DNA from: CAMFLJ01 sp965279255
Lineage (GTDB): Bacteria > Actinomycetota > Acidimicrobiia > Acidimicrobiales > Acidimicrobilacustridaceae
Direction: 5' to 3'
DNA length: 64,000 nt
Assembly (NCBI GenBank): GCA_965279255.1
Contig: OZ257146.1
Coordinates: 2,294,001-2,358,000, forward strand
Shown here piece after piece: positions 1 through 8,706 of this stretch; position 1 is the stretch's first letter; each line of letters opens with the position of its first letter. The notes beneath the pieces are model-generated. The model was not told where the DNA came from and made no database searches. It saw only the letters and a list, made by a program, of their open reading frames with translations. A program made the translations under genes and the position numbers.

Positions 1-536
1 ATCGTCGGCCGGGCGATGTCGCAGAGCCAGGCGATGTGGCCTGCGCCGCGGGCGCCCATCTCGATCACGGCCACGTCGGTGTCGTCGTGGGCGTTCACGA
101 GGGTGAGGGGCACCCCGAGCTCGTTGTTGAAGCTCTTCTCACTCGCCGTCACGACGTGCAGGCGCCCGAGGGCCGAGGCGGTGAGGTCCTTGGTCGAGGT
201 CTTGCCCACGGACCCGGTGATGCCGACGACGCGCTCGCCCAGCTTGGTGCGGGCATAGGCACCGAGGGTGGTGAAGGCGGCGGCCGTGTCGGGCACCACG
301 ATCGAGGTGATGCCGGCCTCGGGCGCACGGGAGGTGAGGGTGGCCACCGCCCCGGCGTCGCGGGCCATGGGGATGAAGTCGTGGCCGTCGCGCTCCCCCG
401 ACACCGGGATGAAGAGCTGGCCGGGCTGCACCAGGCGCGAGTCGATGGCGGCGCCGCGGACCTCGACGTCGGGGCCCGCGAGCGTGCCGCCGACGGCATG
501 GGCGATCTCCGATGCGAGGAACTTCACGGCCGTCAC
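1..536 (-). CDS. murF: MurF, UDP-MurNAc-tripeptide--D-alanyl-D-alanine ligase (N-terminal part; C-terminus outside window)
   Basis: Cytoplasmic ATP-dependent ligase that adds D-Ala-D-Ala to UDP-MurNAc-tripeptide, the last cytoplasmic step of the peptidoglycan stem. About 178 codons are present. Residues 1-100 match the Mur-ligase N-terminal domain (IDSRLVQPGQLFIPV, GHDF). The ATP-binding P-loop is GITGSVGKTSTKD near residues 106-117, followed by the MurF signature SFNNELGVPLTL and EMGARGAGHI. I chose GTG at 536; an in-frame GTG at 527 is equally possible. The neighbouring divergent ddl makes the D-Ala-D-Ala substrate, which supports the assignment. The gene runs off the left edge of the window. 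Confidence 0.95.
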   Translation of the reverse strand, partial: MTAVKFLASEIAHAVGGTLAGPDVEVRGAAIDSRLVQPGQLFIPVSGERDGHDFIPMARDAGAVATLTSRAPEAGITSIVVPDTAAAFTTLGAYARTKLGERVVGITGSVGKTSTKDLTASALGRLHVVTASEKSFNNELGVPLTLVNAHDDTDVAVIEMGARGAGHIAWLCDIARPT

Positions 537-714
537 CGTACCGGGCCATCGTCGGTGCCCCGGGCCGTCGCCCGACGTGCACCAGCCGGTCCTCCAGCGG
601 TCGCCCGGCCGTCACCCGGGCGTTGTCCGGCCGGTCCCGACGACCGTGGAGCCTGGTCCCGGGGAGGGTCGCGGTGGCCCGGGGCGCAGCGCGGTCCGGA
701 CTACCGTCGCAGCG

Positions 715-1866
715 ATGACCTCTCTGCCGGCGACCCCCTCGACCCCCGGCCCCCACGCCGGCCGGGTGCGCCTCGTCGTGCTGTTCGGCGGGCAGTCGGC
801 CGAGCACGACGTCTCCCGGGTCACCGCTCGCCACGTGCTCGCCGCCGCCGACCCCGAGCGCTACGACATCGTGCCGGTCGGCATCACCCGCACCGGCGAG
901 TGGGTGCAGGCCCAGGCCGCCATCGAGGCGCTGGCCGCCGGGGTCGAGGCCCTGCCCGACTCGCTGCTCGTCGAGGGCCCCGCCCTCGACCCGCTCCCCT
1001 CGCTCGACCAGGCCGCCGGCCCGGTGGTGGTGCTGCCACTGCTGCACGGGCCCATGGGTGAGGACGGCACGGTGCAGGGCCTGCTCGAGGTCGCCGGTGT
1101 TCCCTACGTGGGCTCGGGGGTGCTCGGGTCGGCCATGGCGATGGACAAGATCGCCGCCAAGCAGATCGCCGACGCCAACGGCTTCGCCCAGACCGCGTGG
1201 CGCGGCCTGCACCGCTCCGACCTCCTGCCCGGCGACCTGGCCGACCGGCTCGGGCCCGTCGACCCCGACACCCTCGCCCCCGACGTCATCGACGCCCTGC
1301 TCGGCGGCCTGGCGTTCCCGGTGTTCGTGAAGCCCGCCAACATGGGCTCGTCGATCGGTGTCTCCAAGGTGCGCGACGCCGACCAGCTCCGTACCGGTCT
1401 GGCCGTCGCCCTCGAGCACGACGAGTGGATCGTGGTCGAGGAGGGCGTCACCGCCCGCGAGATCGAGGTCGCCGTGCTCGGCCACACCACCTCCCCGCGG
1501 GCCTCGGTGCCCGGCGAGATCGTGCCCGGCGCCGACTTCTACGACTACGAGGACAAGTACGCCGGCGGCGTCGCCGACCTCCGGGTGCCGGCCCCCCTCC
1601 CCGACGACGTCGCCGAGGACGCCCGCGTGCTGGCCTGCAAGGTGTTCCGCGCCTACCGGGCCGAGGGCATGGCCCGCGTCGACTTCCTCTACGAGGAGGG
1701 CGGCCGGGGCCTGCTGCTGAACGAGCTCAACACGATCCCCGGCTTCACCCCGATCTCCATGTACCCCATGCTCTGGCAGGCCAGCGGCCTGCCCTACCGG
1801 GCCCTGATCGACGAGCTCGTGGGCCTGGCCATCGAGCGTCACGCCCAGGTGCAACGCCGCCGATGA
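715..1866 (+). CDS. ddl: D-alanine--D-alanine ligase
   Basis: ATP-grasp ligase that joins two D-alanines for peptidoglycan synthesis. The 383 residues include VLFGGQSAEHDVS near the N-terminus, LLHGPMGEDGTVQGLLE, the ATP-grasp segment KPANMGSSIGVSKV, and the metal-binding C-terminal motif NELNTIPGFTPISMYP. This is the usual length for actinobacterial Ddl. The ATG at 715 is chosen because the homologous region begins about 15 residues later; upstream in-frame sequence looks non-coding. It is divergent from murF, its pathway partner, with a 178-bp gap. The stop overlaps the start of the next gene (ATGA), so the two are probably co-transcribed. Confidence 0.95.
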   Translation: MTSLPATPSTPGPHAGRVRLVVLFGGQSAEHDVSRVTARHVLAAADPERYDIVPVGITRTGEWVQAQAAIEALAAGVEALPDSLLVEGPALDPLPSLDQAAGPVVVLPLLHGPMGEDGTVQGLLEVAGVPYVGSGVLGSAMAMDKIAAKQIADANGFAQTAWRGLHRSDLLPGDLADRLGPVDPDTLAPDVIDALLGGLAFPVFVKPANMGSSIGVSKVRDADQLRTGLAVALEHDEWIVVEEGVTAREIEVAVLGHTTSPRASVPGEIVPGADFYDYEDKYAGGVADLRVPAPLPDDVAEDARVLACKVFRAYRAEGMARVDFLYEEGGRGLLLNELNTIPGFTPISMYPMLWQASGLPYRALIDELVGLAIERHAQVQRRR

Positions 1867-2723
1867 GCGTCGAGGCTTCCGCCACCACCGTCCTGCTCGA
1901 CCGCCTGGCCTTCCCCGACTGCCCCCGCTGGCACGACGGCCGCCTCTGGTTCTCCGACTCCCACGACGGCCGGGTGTGGGCCATGACCGAGGAGGGCCAG
2001 GCCGAACCGACCGTGGCGGTCGACGGGCGCCCCGGCGGCCTCGGCTGGCTGCCCGACGGGCGCCTGCTCGTGGTGTCGATGATGGGCCGGTCGTTGCTAC
2101 GCCTCGACCCGGGCGGGCTCGTCGAGGTCTGCGACCTCTCGCAGTTCTCGCCCCACCCCTGGAACGAGCTCGTCGTCGACGCCGACGGCCGGGCCTACGT
2201 GGGCTGCTTCGGCCACGACATCGAGGCCGGCGACGAGCCCGCCGGCGCACCGCTCGTGTGCGTCGAGCCCGACGGCGAGGCGTGGGTCGTGGTCGACCGG
2301 ATGCTCTTCCCGAACGGCAGCGTGGTCATCGACGGGCCCCAGGGCCGCACCCTCGTCGTGGCCGAGACGTGGGGGCAGCGGCTGTCGGCCTACGACCTGC
2401 TGCCCGACGGCTCGGCGGCCCGACCCCGGGTCTGGGCCGACCTGCGCCCGAACGTCCCCGACGGCCTGGCCGTCGACGCCGAGGGCGCGGTGTGGGTCGC
2501 CGACCCCGTGCTCAAGGGCCTCATGCGGGTGATCGAGGGCGTCGGCGCGGTCGAGTGGATCCCCACCGGCGACCACCCGGCCTACGCCTGTGCGCTGGGC
2601 GGCAGCGACGGCCGCACCCTGTGGGTGTGCACGTCCGAGACCTCGAACCCGGCCCGCACGGTCCGCGAGCGCAGCGGCCGCATCGAGGCCGTCCGCGTCG
2701 ACGTCCCCGCCGCCCACGCCTGA
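1863..2723 (+). CDS. SMP-30/gluconolactonase-family protein
   Basis: Predicted six-bladed beta-propeller sugar-lactone hydrolase of the SMP-30/LRE family, 286 residues, cytoplasmic (no signal peptide). Visible family motifs are FPDCPRWHDGRLWFSD at the start, GGLGWLPDGRLLVVSM, WNELVVDADGRAYV, FPNGSVV and PDGLAVDAEGAVWVAD. The first metal ligand in this family is normally Glu (EGPxW or ECPxW); here the position reads Asp (FPDCPRW). The Asn and Asp ligand motifs (NELV, PDGLAVD) look intact. The start overlaps the ddl stop by ATGA, giving translational coupling, although no functional link to cell-wall synthesis is apparent. The true lactone substrate cannot be told from sequence. Confidence 0.85.
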   Translation: MSVEASATTVLLDRLAFPDCPRWHDGRLWFSDSHDGRVWAMTEEGQAEPTVAVDGRPGGLGWLPDGRLLVVSMMGRSLLRLDPGGLVEVCDLSQFSPHPWNELVVDADGRAYVGCFGHDIEAGDEPAGAPLVCVEPDGEAWVVVDRMLFPNGSVVIDGPQGRTLVVAETWGQRLSAYDLLPDGSAARPRVWADLRPNVPDGLAVDAEGAVWVADPVLKGLMRVIEGVGAVEWIPTGDHPAYACALGGSDGRTLWVCTSETSNPARTVRERSGRIEAVRVDVPAAHA

Positions 2724-2734
2724 CCGTCGCTGCG

Positions 2735-2748
2735 CCGAGCCGGCTCGG
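2735..2748. terminator. Short palindrome between convergent genes
   Basis: CCGAGCCGGCTCGG is a perfect 14-bp palindrome (5-bp arms around CCGG) in the 25 bp between two convergent genes. It could form a small bidirectional terminator hairpin. There is no T-tract, so the call is weak. Confidence 0.35.
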
Positions 2749-3465
2749 TCAGGGAGTGGCGTCGGGGGCGACGAGGGCGGAGTGGAGGAAGGCCAACAGC
2801 TCGCGTCGACGGGTGACGGTCGAGCGGAGGGTGGGCTCGATGCCGACCGCCCGCAGGACCTCGACCTCGGTGGCCACGCCGACCACGGTCGAGTACGCCG
2901 ACACGAGCACGAGGGAGGGGTCGCTGCGGCGCATGCGGCCGGCGTCCATCTCCGCGGCGAGGAAGCGCTGGGCCCGCGCCACCAACGGCTCGAGGTTCTG
3001 GGCCACGCGGGTGGAGGCCGGTGCGCCGAGGCGGCTGACCTCGCGCACCAGGCCGAGCAGCTCGGGCCGGCGCAGAGCCATGCGGAACACCGAACGCACC
3101 AGGGCGTCGATGCGGTCCCACCCCGGGCCGGCCGCCGACAGGGCCCGGTCGAAGGTTTCGGTGAGGTCGGCCGACGCCCGGTCGATCACCGCGTCGAGCA
3201 GGGCCGTCTTCGACGGGTGGTGGTACAGGATCGTCTGCTTGGTGACGCCGAGCTCGCCGGCCAGCGCGTCGAGCGACGTCGCGTCGTAGCCCTTGGTGCC
3301 GAACGACTGGAGAGCGGCCGACAGGATGCGGTCGTCGGTCTCGCGGGCCTTCAGCGCCCGGGCACCGATCGCACCCGGGGCCCGGCCGGCGGTTCGGGTG
3401 CCCGCGGCGGCACGACCGGGAGTACGGTCCTGACCGGACGACTCGCGCCGAGCGTTGGGGGCCAC
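2749..3465 (-). CDS. TetR-family regulator, divergent from the lipid operon
   Basis: DNA-binding repressor of about 238 residues. After a basic, low-complexity N-terminal extension, the helix-turn-helix domain reads DRILSAALQSFGTKGYDATS, then LAGELGVTKQTILYHHPSK. The C-terminal ligand domain shows no motif I can tie to a ligand. The open frame extends to 3528, which would overlap the divergent operon gene and place the operator inside the coding region. I prefer GTG at 3465, with a TTG upstream as the alternative. Its position head-to-head with the acyl-CoA reductase operon, and the palindrome at 3490-3501 between them, suggest that it represses that operon, perhaps in response to an acyl-CoA (inference). 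Confidence 0.85.
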   Translation of the reverse strand: MAPNARRESSGQDRTPGRAAAGTRTAGRAPGAIGARALKARETDDRILSAALQSFGTKGYDATSLDALAGELGVTKQTILYHHPSKTALLDAVIDRASADLTETFDRALSAAGPGWDRIDALVRSVFRMALRRPELLGLVREVSRLGAPASTRVAQNLEPLVARAQRFLAAEMDAGRMRRSDPSLVLVSAYSTVVGVATEVEVLRAVGIEPTLRSTVTRRRELLAFLHSALVAPDATP

Positions 3466-3489
3466 GTCAGCGATGCTAGACGCTTCACT

Positions 3490-3501
3490 TACCAAGTGGT
3501 A
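3490..3501. promoter_or_regulatory. Perfect 12-bp palindrome, likely TetR operator
   Basis: TACCAAGTGGTA: 5-bp arms TACCA/TGGTA around AG, lying 11 bp before the GTG of the acyl-CoA reductase gene and 24 bp upstream of the chosen TetR start. The size, symmetry and position fit a TetR-family operator that controls both directions. GACAAT at 3502-3507 could be a -10 for an almost leaderless operon mRNA. Confidence 0.6.
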
Positions 3502-3512
3502 GACAATCTCCC

Positions 3513-5870
3513 GTGATCCGTGAGGCACTCGCCGGCAAGCGGCTGTTCATCACCGGTACGACCGGCTTCCTCGGCACCAACCTGCTCGAGCGGCTGCTGC
3601 GATCGGTCCCCGACTGCGAGATCGTGCTGCTGGTCCGTCCCGGCCGGCGCTCCACCGTCGACCAGCGGGTCAAGCGGGAGATCCTGAAGAACGACGCCTT
3701 CGACCGGCTCCGGGCCGACCTCGGCAAGGACGGCTTCGAGGAGATGATCGCCCGGCGCCTCACCGCCGTCGGCGGCGACGTGAGCCGCGACGGCCTCGGC
3801 CTCGACGAGCAGGGCCGGGCCACGCTCGCCTCCTGCGACACGATCATCCACTCGGCCGCCACGGTGAGCTTCGACTCCCCGCTCGACTCGGCCGTCGAGG
3901 TCAACCTCCTCGGGCCGACCCGCATCGCCAACCTGCTCAACGAGATGGGCGTCACCCCTCACCTCGTGGCCGTCTCCACCTGCTACGTCGCCGGCAACCG
4001 CCGCGGCTCGGCCCCCGAGCAGCTCGTCGACGAGAGCCCGTTCTTCGTCGACGTCGACTGGCGCACCGAGGTCGAGGGCGCCCGCCGGGCGCGCCGCGAC
4101 GCCGAGTCCCAGAGCCGCACCCCCGAGATGCTCGTCGGCTTCCGGGAGAAGGCCCGCAAGGAGCTCGGCGCCGCCGGCGGCCCCCTGCTGTCGGAGAAGA
4201 CCGAGTACCTCCGGGGCCGCTGGGTCGCCGACCGCATGGTCGAGGCCGGCCGCGCCCGCGCCGCCTCGCTCGGCTGGCCCGATGCCTACGCCTACACCAA
4301 GGCCCTCGGCGAGCGGGCGCTGGCCGACAACCGGGGCGCCGTGCCGGTCAGCATCGTGCGGCCCTCGATCATCGAGACCGCCCTGGCCGAGCCCCGTCCG
4401 GGCTGGATCCGTGGCTTCCGCATGGCCGACCCGGTCATCATCAGCTACGCCCGCGGGCTGCTGAAGGAGTTCCCCGGCGTGCCCGAGGGCATCGTCGACG
4501 TGATCCCGGTCGACCTCGTCAGCGCCGCCATCATCGCGGTCGCCGCCAAGGGCCCCGAGCCCGACATCGAGGTCGTGCAGGTCGCCTCCGGCTCGCAGAA
4601 CCCTCTGCGCTACCGCCGCCTCGTCGACCTCGTCTCCGAGTGGTTCGCCGAGCACCCGCTCTACGACGCCAAGGGCCAGCCCATCGTCGTGGCCAAGTGG
4701 TCGTTCCCCGGCCGCGGCCGGGTGCAGGGCCAGCTCCTGCGGGCCCAGAGCCTGCTCAACCGGGCCGAGGGCGTGCTCGGCTCGCTCCCCCTCCGGGGCA
4801 AGCAGGCCGAGTGGAGCGCCGGGCTCGAGGAGAAGCGCGAGGAGATCGACCAGGCCCTCGGCTACGTCGAGCTCTACGGCGCCTACGCCGAGTGCGAAGC
4901 GGTCTACGGCCTCGACCGGCTGCTCGCCCTGTGGGACGGCCAGACCGCCGACGACCAGCGCGACTTCTGCTTCGACCCTCGTGTCATCGAGTGGGACAGC
5001 TTCACCACCGAGATCTTCCTGCCGTCGGTCGTCACCCAGTCCCGCGTGCGCACCACGCCGGGCGGGCGCACCGGCCCCACCCGCGAGGAGCGACTGCGCA
5101 AGCAGGTCCTCGCCCCCGAGCGTCAGCTGGCGGCCTTCGACCTCGAGAACACGCTGATCGCCTCCAACGTGGTGGCCAGCTACGCGTTCCTCGCCACCCG
5201 GCGCCTGCCGCCCGACGAGCGCCTCCGCTTCGTGATGCAGACCCTCGCCGAGGGACCGTCGCTCCTGGCCCTCGACCGCAAGGACCGCAGCGACTTCCTG
5301 CGGATGTTCTACCGCCGCTACGACGGCGCCCCGGTCGACCAGATCGCCGAGGACTCCGCCGAGATGTTCAGCCGGCTCATCATCGCCAAGTCGTTCCCGG
5401 CCGCCATCCGCCGGGTGCGCGACCACCGCGCCGCCGGCCACCGCACCGTGCTCATCACCGGCGCCCTCGACTTCGTGGTCAAGCCCCTCGAGCCCCTCTT
5501 CGACGACATCGTCGCCGCCGAGATGGGCGTCAGCCGCGGCGCCTACAACGGCGAGCTCACCGACGTGCCGCCCACCGGCGAGAGCCGGGCCCAGGTGCTG
5601 ATGGACTACGCCGCCGCCCACGGCCTCGACCTCGGCGAGACCGTGGCCTACGCCGACTCCACCTCCGACCTGCCCATGCTCGAGGCCGTCGGCTTCCCCG
5701 TGGCGGTCAACCCCGAGACCCGCCTGGCCGCCCTGGCCCGCAAGCGGGGCTGGTTGGTCGAGCACTTCTCGAAGTCACCGGGCGCACCCCGCACCCTCGT
5801 GCCCATCGGCCCCCGCCGCACCCGCAACGGCGGCCTGGCCAACCCGCTCGTCCCGGACGGTGTGGCATGA
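3513..5870 (+). CDS. Fatty acyl-CoA reductase fused to a HAD-IB hydrolase-like domain
   Basis: Two-domain protein of 785 residues. The N-terminal ~480 residues form an extended-SDR fatty acyl-CoA reductase: NAD(P)-binding TGTTGFLG (14-21), STCYVAGN, and catalytic YAYTK (Tyr259, Lys263). This family reduces acyl-CoA to fatty aldehyde or alcohol with NAD(P)H. The C-terminal domain from about residue 535 is a HAD-IB hydrolase: FDLENT with nucleophile Asp543, LITGALDFVVKPL, and YADSTSDLPM (Asp715, Asp719). The usual second Asp of DxD is Glu545, so phosphatase activity is uncertain. It is the first gene of a four-gene operon (ATGA overlap with the next). The start is GTG at 3513, just after the probable operator. 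Product and substrate chain length are unknown. Confidence 0.85.
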   Translation: MIREALAGKRLFITGTTGFLGTNLLERLLRSVPDCEIVLLVRPGRRSTVDQRVKREILKNDAFDRLRADLGKDGFEEMIARRLTAVGGDVSRDGLGLDEQGRATLASCDTIIHSAATVSFDSPLDSAVEVNLLGPTRIANLLNEMGVTPHLVAVSTCYVAGNRRGSAPEQLVDESPFFVDVDWRTEVEGARRARRDAESQSRTPEMLVGFREKARKELGAAGGPLLSEKTEYLRGRWVADRMVEAGRARAASLGWPDAYAYTKALGERALADNRGAVPVSIVRPSIIETALAEPRPGWIRGFRMADPVIISYARGLLKEFPGVPEGIVDVIPVDLVSAAIIAVAAKGPEPDIEVVQVASGSQNPLRYRRLVDLVSEWFAEHPLYDAKGQPIVVAKWSFPGRGRVQGQLLRAQSLLNRAEGVLGSLPLRGKQAEWSAGLEEKREEIDQALGYVELYGAYAECEAVYGLDRLLALWDGQTADDQRDFCFDPRVIEWDSFTTEIFLPSVVTQSRVRTTPGGRTGPTREERLRKQVLAPERQLAAFDLENTLIASNVVASYAFLATRRLPPDERLRFVMQTLAEGPSLLALDRKDRSDFLRMFYRRYDGAPVDQIAEDSAEMFSRLIIAKSFPAAIRRVRDHRAAGHRTVLITGALDFVVKPLEPLFDDIVAAEMGVSRGAYNGELTDVPPTGESRAQVLMDYAAAHGLDLGETVAYADSTSDLPMLEAVGFPVAVNPETRLAALARKRGWLVEHFSKSPGAPRTLVPIGPRRTRNGGLANPLVPDGVA

Positions 5871-7090
5871 AGGCCCTTCGCTTCGAGCGCAACATCCCCC
5901 GCTTCGCGGCCGCCACCATCGCCGGGCGCATCGCCGGCGGTGCCGGAGCCAAGGTCGGCCCGCTGCGCCTGCGGTCGATCGACCCGCCCTCCCTGCCCGG
6001 CCCCGACTGGATCGAGATCCTCCCCCGCCTGTCGGGCATCTGCGGCTCCGACCTCTCCACCATCGACGGCCACAGCTCGCGCTACTTCGAGCAGATCGTC
6101 TCGTTCCCGTTCGTGCCCGGCCACGAGGTCGTCGCCGACCTCCCCGAGGCCGCCGCCACCCCCGCCCTGCCCGCCGGCCGGGTGGTGGTCGAGCCGGTGC
6201 TCGGCTGCGTCACCCGCGGCATCGATCCCGTCTGCGCCGCCTGCGCCCGGGGCGACCTCGGCAACTGCGAGCACATCGCCTTCGGCGCCATCGAGCCCGG
6301 CCTCCAGACCGGCTTCTGCTGCGACACCGGCGGCGGCTGGTCCACCCGCATGGTGGCCCACACCTCCCAGCTCCATGCCGTGCCCGCCGACTGGTCCGAC
6401 GAGGCCGCCGTCATGGTCGAGCCCACCGCCTGCGCGGTGCACGGGGCCCTGGCCGCCGACGTGCAGGCCGGCGACCTCGTGGTCGTGCTCGGCTCCGGTG
6501 CCCTCGGCCTGCTCACCATCGCCGCCCTGCGCCGCTACGGCCGCGACTGCACGATCCTCGCCGTCGCCAAGCACCCGCAGCAGCGGGCCATGGCCAAGGC
6601 CCTCGGCGCCGACACCGTCGTCGAGCCGGGCGAGGTCACCCGGGCCGTGCGCCGAGCCTCCGGCAGCCTGGCCCTCGGCGACGGCGACATCGTGCGCCTC
6701 ACCGGCGGCGCCGACCACGTCATCGACTGCGTCGGCAGCGAGGCCAGCCTCGCCCAGGGCCTCGCCATGGTGCGCCCCAAGGGCCGCATCACCATGGTCG
6801 GGATGCCCGGCCACGTGCACGTCGACCTCACCGGGCTGTGGCAGCGCGAGATCACCCTCGCCGGCGCCTACGCCTACGGCACCGAGACGCTGCCCTCGGG
6901 CGAGCGCCGCCGGACCTTCGACCTCGCCTTCGAGCTGGTGGCCGCCGCCGACCTCGGCCGGCTGGTCAGTGCCACCTATCCCCTGTCCCGCTACGAGGAC
7001 GCCATCGCCCACGCCGCCAACGCCGGTGTGCGGGGCGCGGTGCGCATCGCCTTCGACCTCCGCAACGAGAAGGAACGGAACCGTGCCTAG
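5867..7090 (+). CDS. Zinc-dependent alcohol dehydrogenase (MDR superfamily)
   Basis: Medium-chain dehydrogenase of 407 residues that probably interconverts an alcohol and an aldehyde or ketone with NAD(P). The catalytic zinc site is visible in LSGICGSDLSTIDG and PGHEVV. The structural-zinc loop has four cysteines (GCV, VCAAC, NCE). The Rossmann motif is VLGSGALGLLTIAAL. It overlaps the upstream acyl-CoA reductase by ATGA and the downstream LarA-like gene by 8 bp, so it belongs to the same operon. It could act on the fatty alcohol or aldehyde made by the reductase (inference from context), but the substrate is not readable from sequence. Confidence 0.85.
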   Translation: MKALRFERNIPRFAAATIAGRIAGGAGAKVGPLRLRSIDPPSLPGPDWIEILPRLSGICGSDLSTIDGHSSRYFEQIVSFPFVPGHEVVADLPEAAATPALPAGRVVVEPVLGCVTRGIDPVCAACARGDLGNCEHIAFGAIEPGLQTGFCCDTGGGWSTRMVAHTSQLHAVPADWSDEAAVMVEPTACAVHGALAADVQAGDLVVVLGSGALGLLTIAALRRYGRDCTILAVAKHPQQRAMAKALGADTVVEPGEVTRAVRRASGSLALGDGDIVRLTGGADHVIDCVGSEASLAQGLAMVRPKGRITMVGMPGHVHVDLTGLWQREITLAGAYAYGTETLPSGERRRTFDLAFELVAAADLGRLVSATYPLSRYEDAIAHAANAGVRGAVRIAFDLRNEKERNRA

Positions 7091-8678
7091 ACCAGGCTTC
7101 GTGCTCGACGTCGATCGGTCGACGCCGCCGATCCTCTTCCACCATGGCGAGGGGTTCCGCCTCGAGCGCCTCCCCGCCGGCCGCAGCCGGGTGATCTACC
7201 CGGCCGAGCCCATCGAGGCGCTGAAGAACCCCGACCAGGCCATCCGCGACGCGCTGGTGAACCCCATCGGCGACAGCGAGCCCCTCGATGCCCTGCTGAA
7301 GCCGGGCATGAAGCTCACCATCGCCTTCGACGACATCTCCCTGCCGCTGCCCCCGATGAAGCGCCCCGACATCCGCCAGCGGGTCATCGAGGCCGTCCTC
7401 GACCTGGCCGCCGACGCCGGCGTCGACGACGTGCAGCTCATCGCCGCCCTCGCCCTCCACCGCCGCATGACCGAGGCCGAGCTGCGCCACGCCGTCGGCG
7501 ACCGCGTCTACGACGCCTTCGCCCCCCACGGCCGGCTCGTGAACCACGACGCCGAGGACCCCGACAACCTCCTCTTCATCGGCACGACCGAGAAGGGCGA
7601 GGAGGTCGAGATCAACAAGCGGGCCGCCGAGAGCGACCTCATCGTCTACGTCAACATCAACCTGGTCTCGATGGACGGCGGCTGGAAGTCCACCGCCACC
7701 GGCCTGGCCAGCTACAAGTCGCTGCGCCACCACCACAACGTCCACACCATGCGGCACTCCAAGTCGTTCATGGACCAGCACGCGTCCGAGCTGCACTCGG
7801 CGAACTGGCGCATGGGCAAGGTGCTGAAGGACTCCGGCGTCAAGGTCTTCCAGATCGAGACGACGATGAACAACAACGTCTTCGGCACCGAGGGCCCCAT
7901 GAGCGTGCTGCAGAAGCGCGAGTGGGAGTGGAACCTCGGCGACCGCCTGTCGTTCCTCGGCATGAAGGGCGCCCTCGACCGGATGCCCGCCCGCACCAAG
8001 CGGTCGATCTTCCAGGGCTGGCAGGCGCCCCACGCCATGACCTCGGTGCAGGCCGGCGAGGTCGAGGCGGTGCACAAGCTCACCACCGAGAACGTCTACA
8101 AGCAGCACCTGGTGCCGGTCGAGGGCCAGACCGACATCATGACGATGGGGCTGCCGTACATCAGCCCGTACAACGTCAACTCGATCCTGAACCCGATCCT
8201 CGTGGCCTGCCTCGGGCTCGGCTACTTCTTCAACCTCTACCGCGGCAAGCCCCCGGTGCGCGAGGGCGGCGTGCTCATCATGAGCCACCCCACACCGTGG
8301 GAGTTCCACCCGGTCCACCACCCGAGCTACATCGACTTCTTCGAGCAGGTGCTCTCCGAGACCACCGACCCGATCCGCATCGAGGCCGAGTTCGAGAAGT
8401 CCTTCGCCGAGGACGAGTGGTACCGCCACCTCTACCGGACGAGCTACGCCTACCACGGCGTCCACCCGTTCTACATGTGGTACTGGTGCTCGCACGCCCT
8501 GCAGCACCTGGGCCAGGTCATCATCGTCGGCGGCGACGTGCGGGCCGTGCGCCGGCTCGGCTTCAAGCCGGCGTCCACCCTGCAGGACGCGCTGGAGATG
8601 GCGAGCGACGTGGTCGGCCGTGACGCCACGATCACCCACATCCACAACCCGCCGATCCTCATGGCCGACGTCACCTGA
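7083..8678 (+). CDS. LarA-like (DUF2088) lactate-racemase-family protein
   Basis: 531-residue protein whose N-terminal half matches the DUF2088/LarA domain: TIAFDDISLPLPP, then AGVDDVQLIAALALHRRMTEAEL, which corresponds to the His-containing substrate/cofactor region of nickel-pincer racemases. The C-terminal half is large and has no motif I recognise. True LarA uses the NPN nickel-pincer cofactor made by LarB/C/E; none of those genes is in the window, so cofactor use is uncertain. The start is GTG at 7083, with AAGGAACGG upstream as ribosome-binding site, inside the end of the dehydrogenase gene. In this operon it may racemise or epimerise a hydroxy-acid or lipid intermediate (inference). 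Confidence 0.75.
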   Translation: MPRPGFVLDVDRSTPPILFHHGEGFRLERLPAGRSRVIYPAEPIEALKNPDQAIRDALVNPIGDSEPLDALLKPGMKLTIAFDDISLPLPPMKRPDIRQRVIEAVLDLAADAGVDDVQLIAALALHRRMTEAELRHAVGDRVYDAFAPHGRLVNHDAEDPDNLLFIGTTEKGEEVEINKRAAESDLIVYVNINLVSMDGGWKSTATGLASYKSLRHHHNVHTMRHSKSFMDQHASELHSANWRMGKVLKDSGVKVFQIETTMNNNVFGTEGPMSVLQKREWEWNLGDRLSFLGMKGALDRMPARTKRSIFQGWQAPHAMTSVQAGEVEAVHKLTTENVYKQHLVPVEGQTDIMTMGLPYISPYNVNSILNPILVACLGLGYFFNLYRGKPPVREGGVLIMSHPTPWEFHPVHHPSYIDFFEQVLSETTDPIRIEAEFEKSFAEDEWYRHLYRTSYAYHGVHPFYMWYWCSHALQHLGQVIIVGGDVRAVRRLGFKPASTLQDALEMASDVVGRDATITHIHNPPILMADVT

Positions 8679-8706
8679 TCGCCCCGGGACCGGAACGAGC
8701 GACGCC

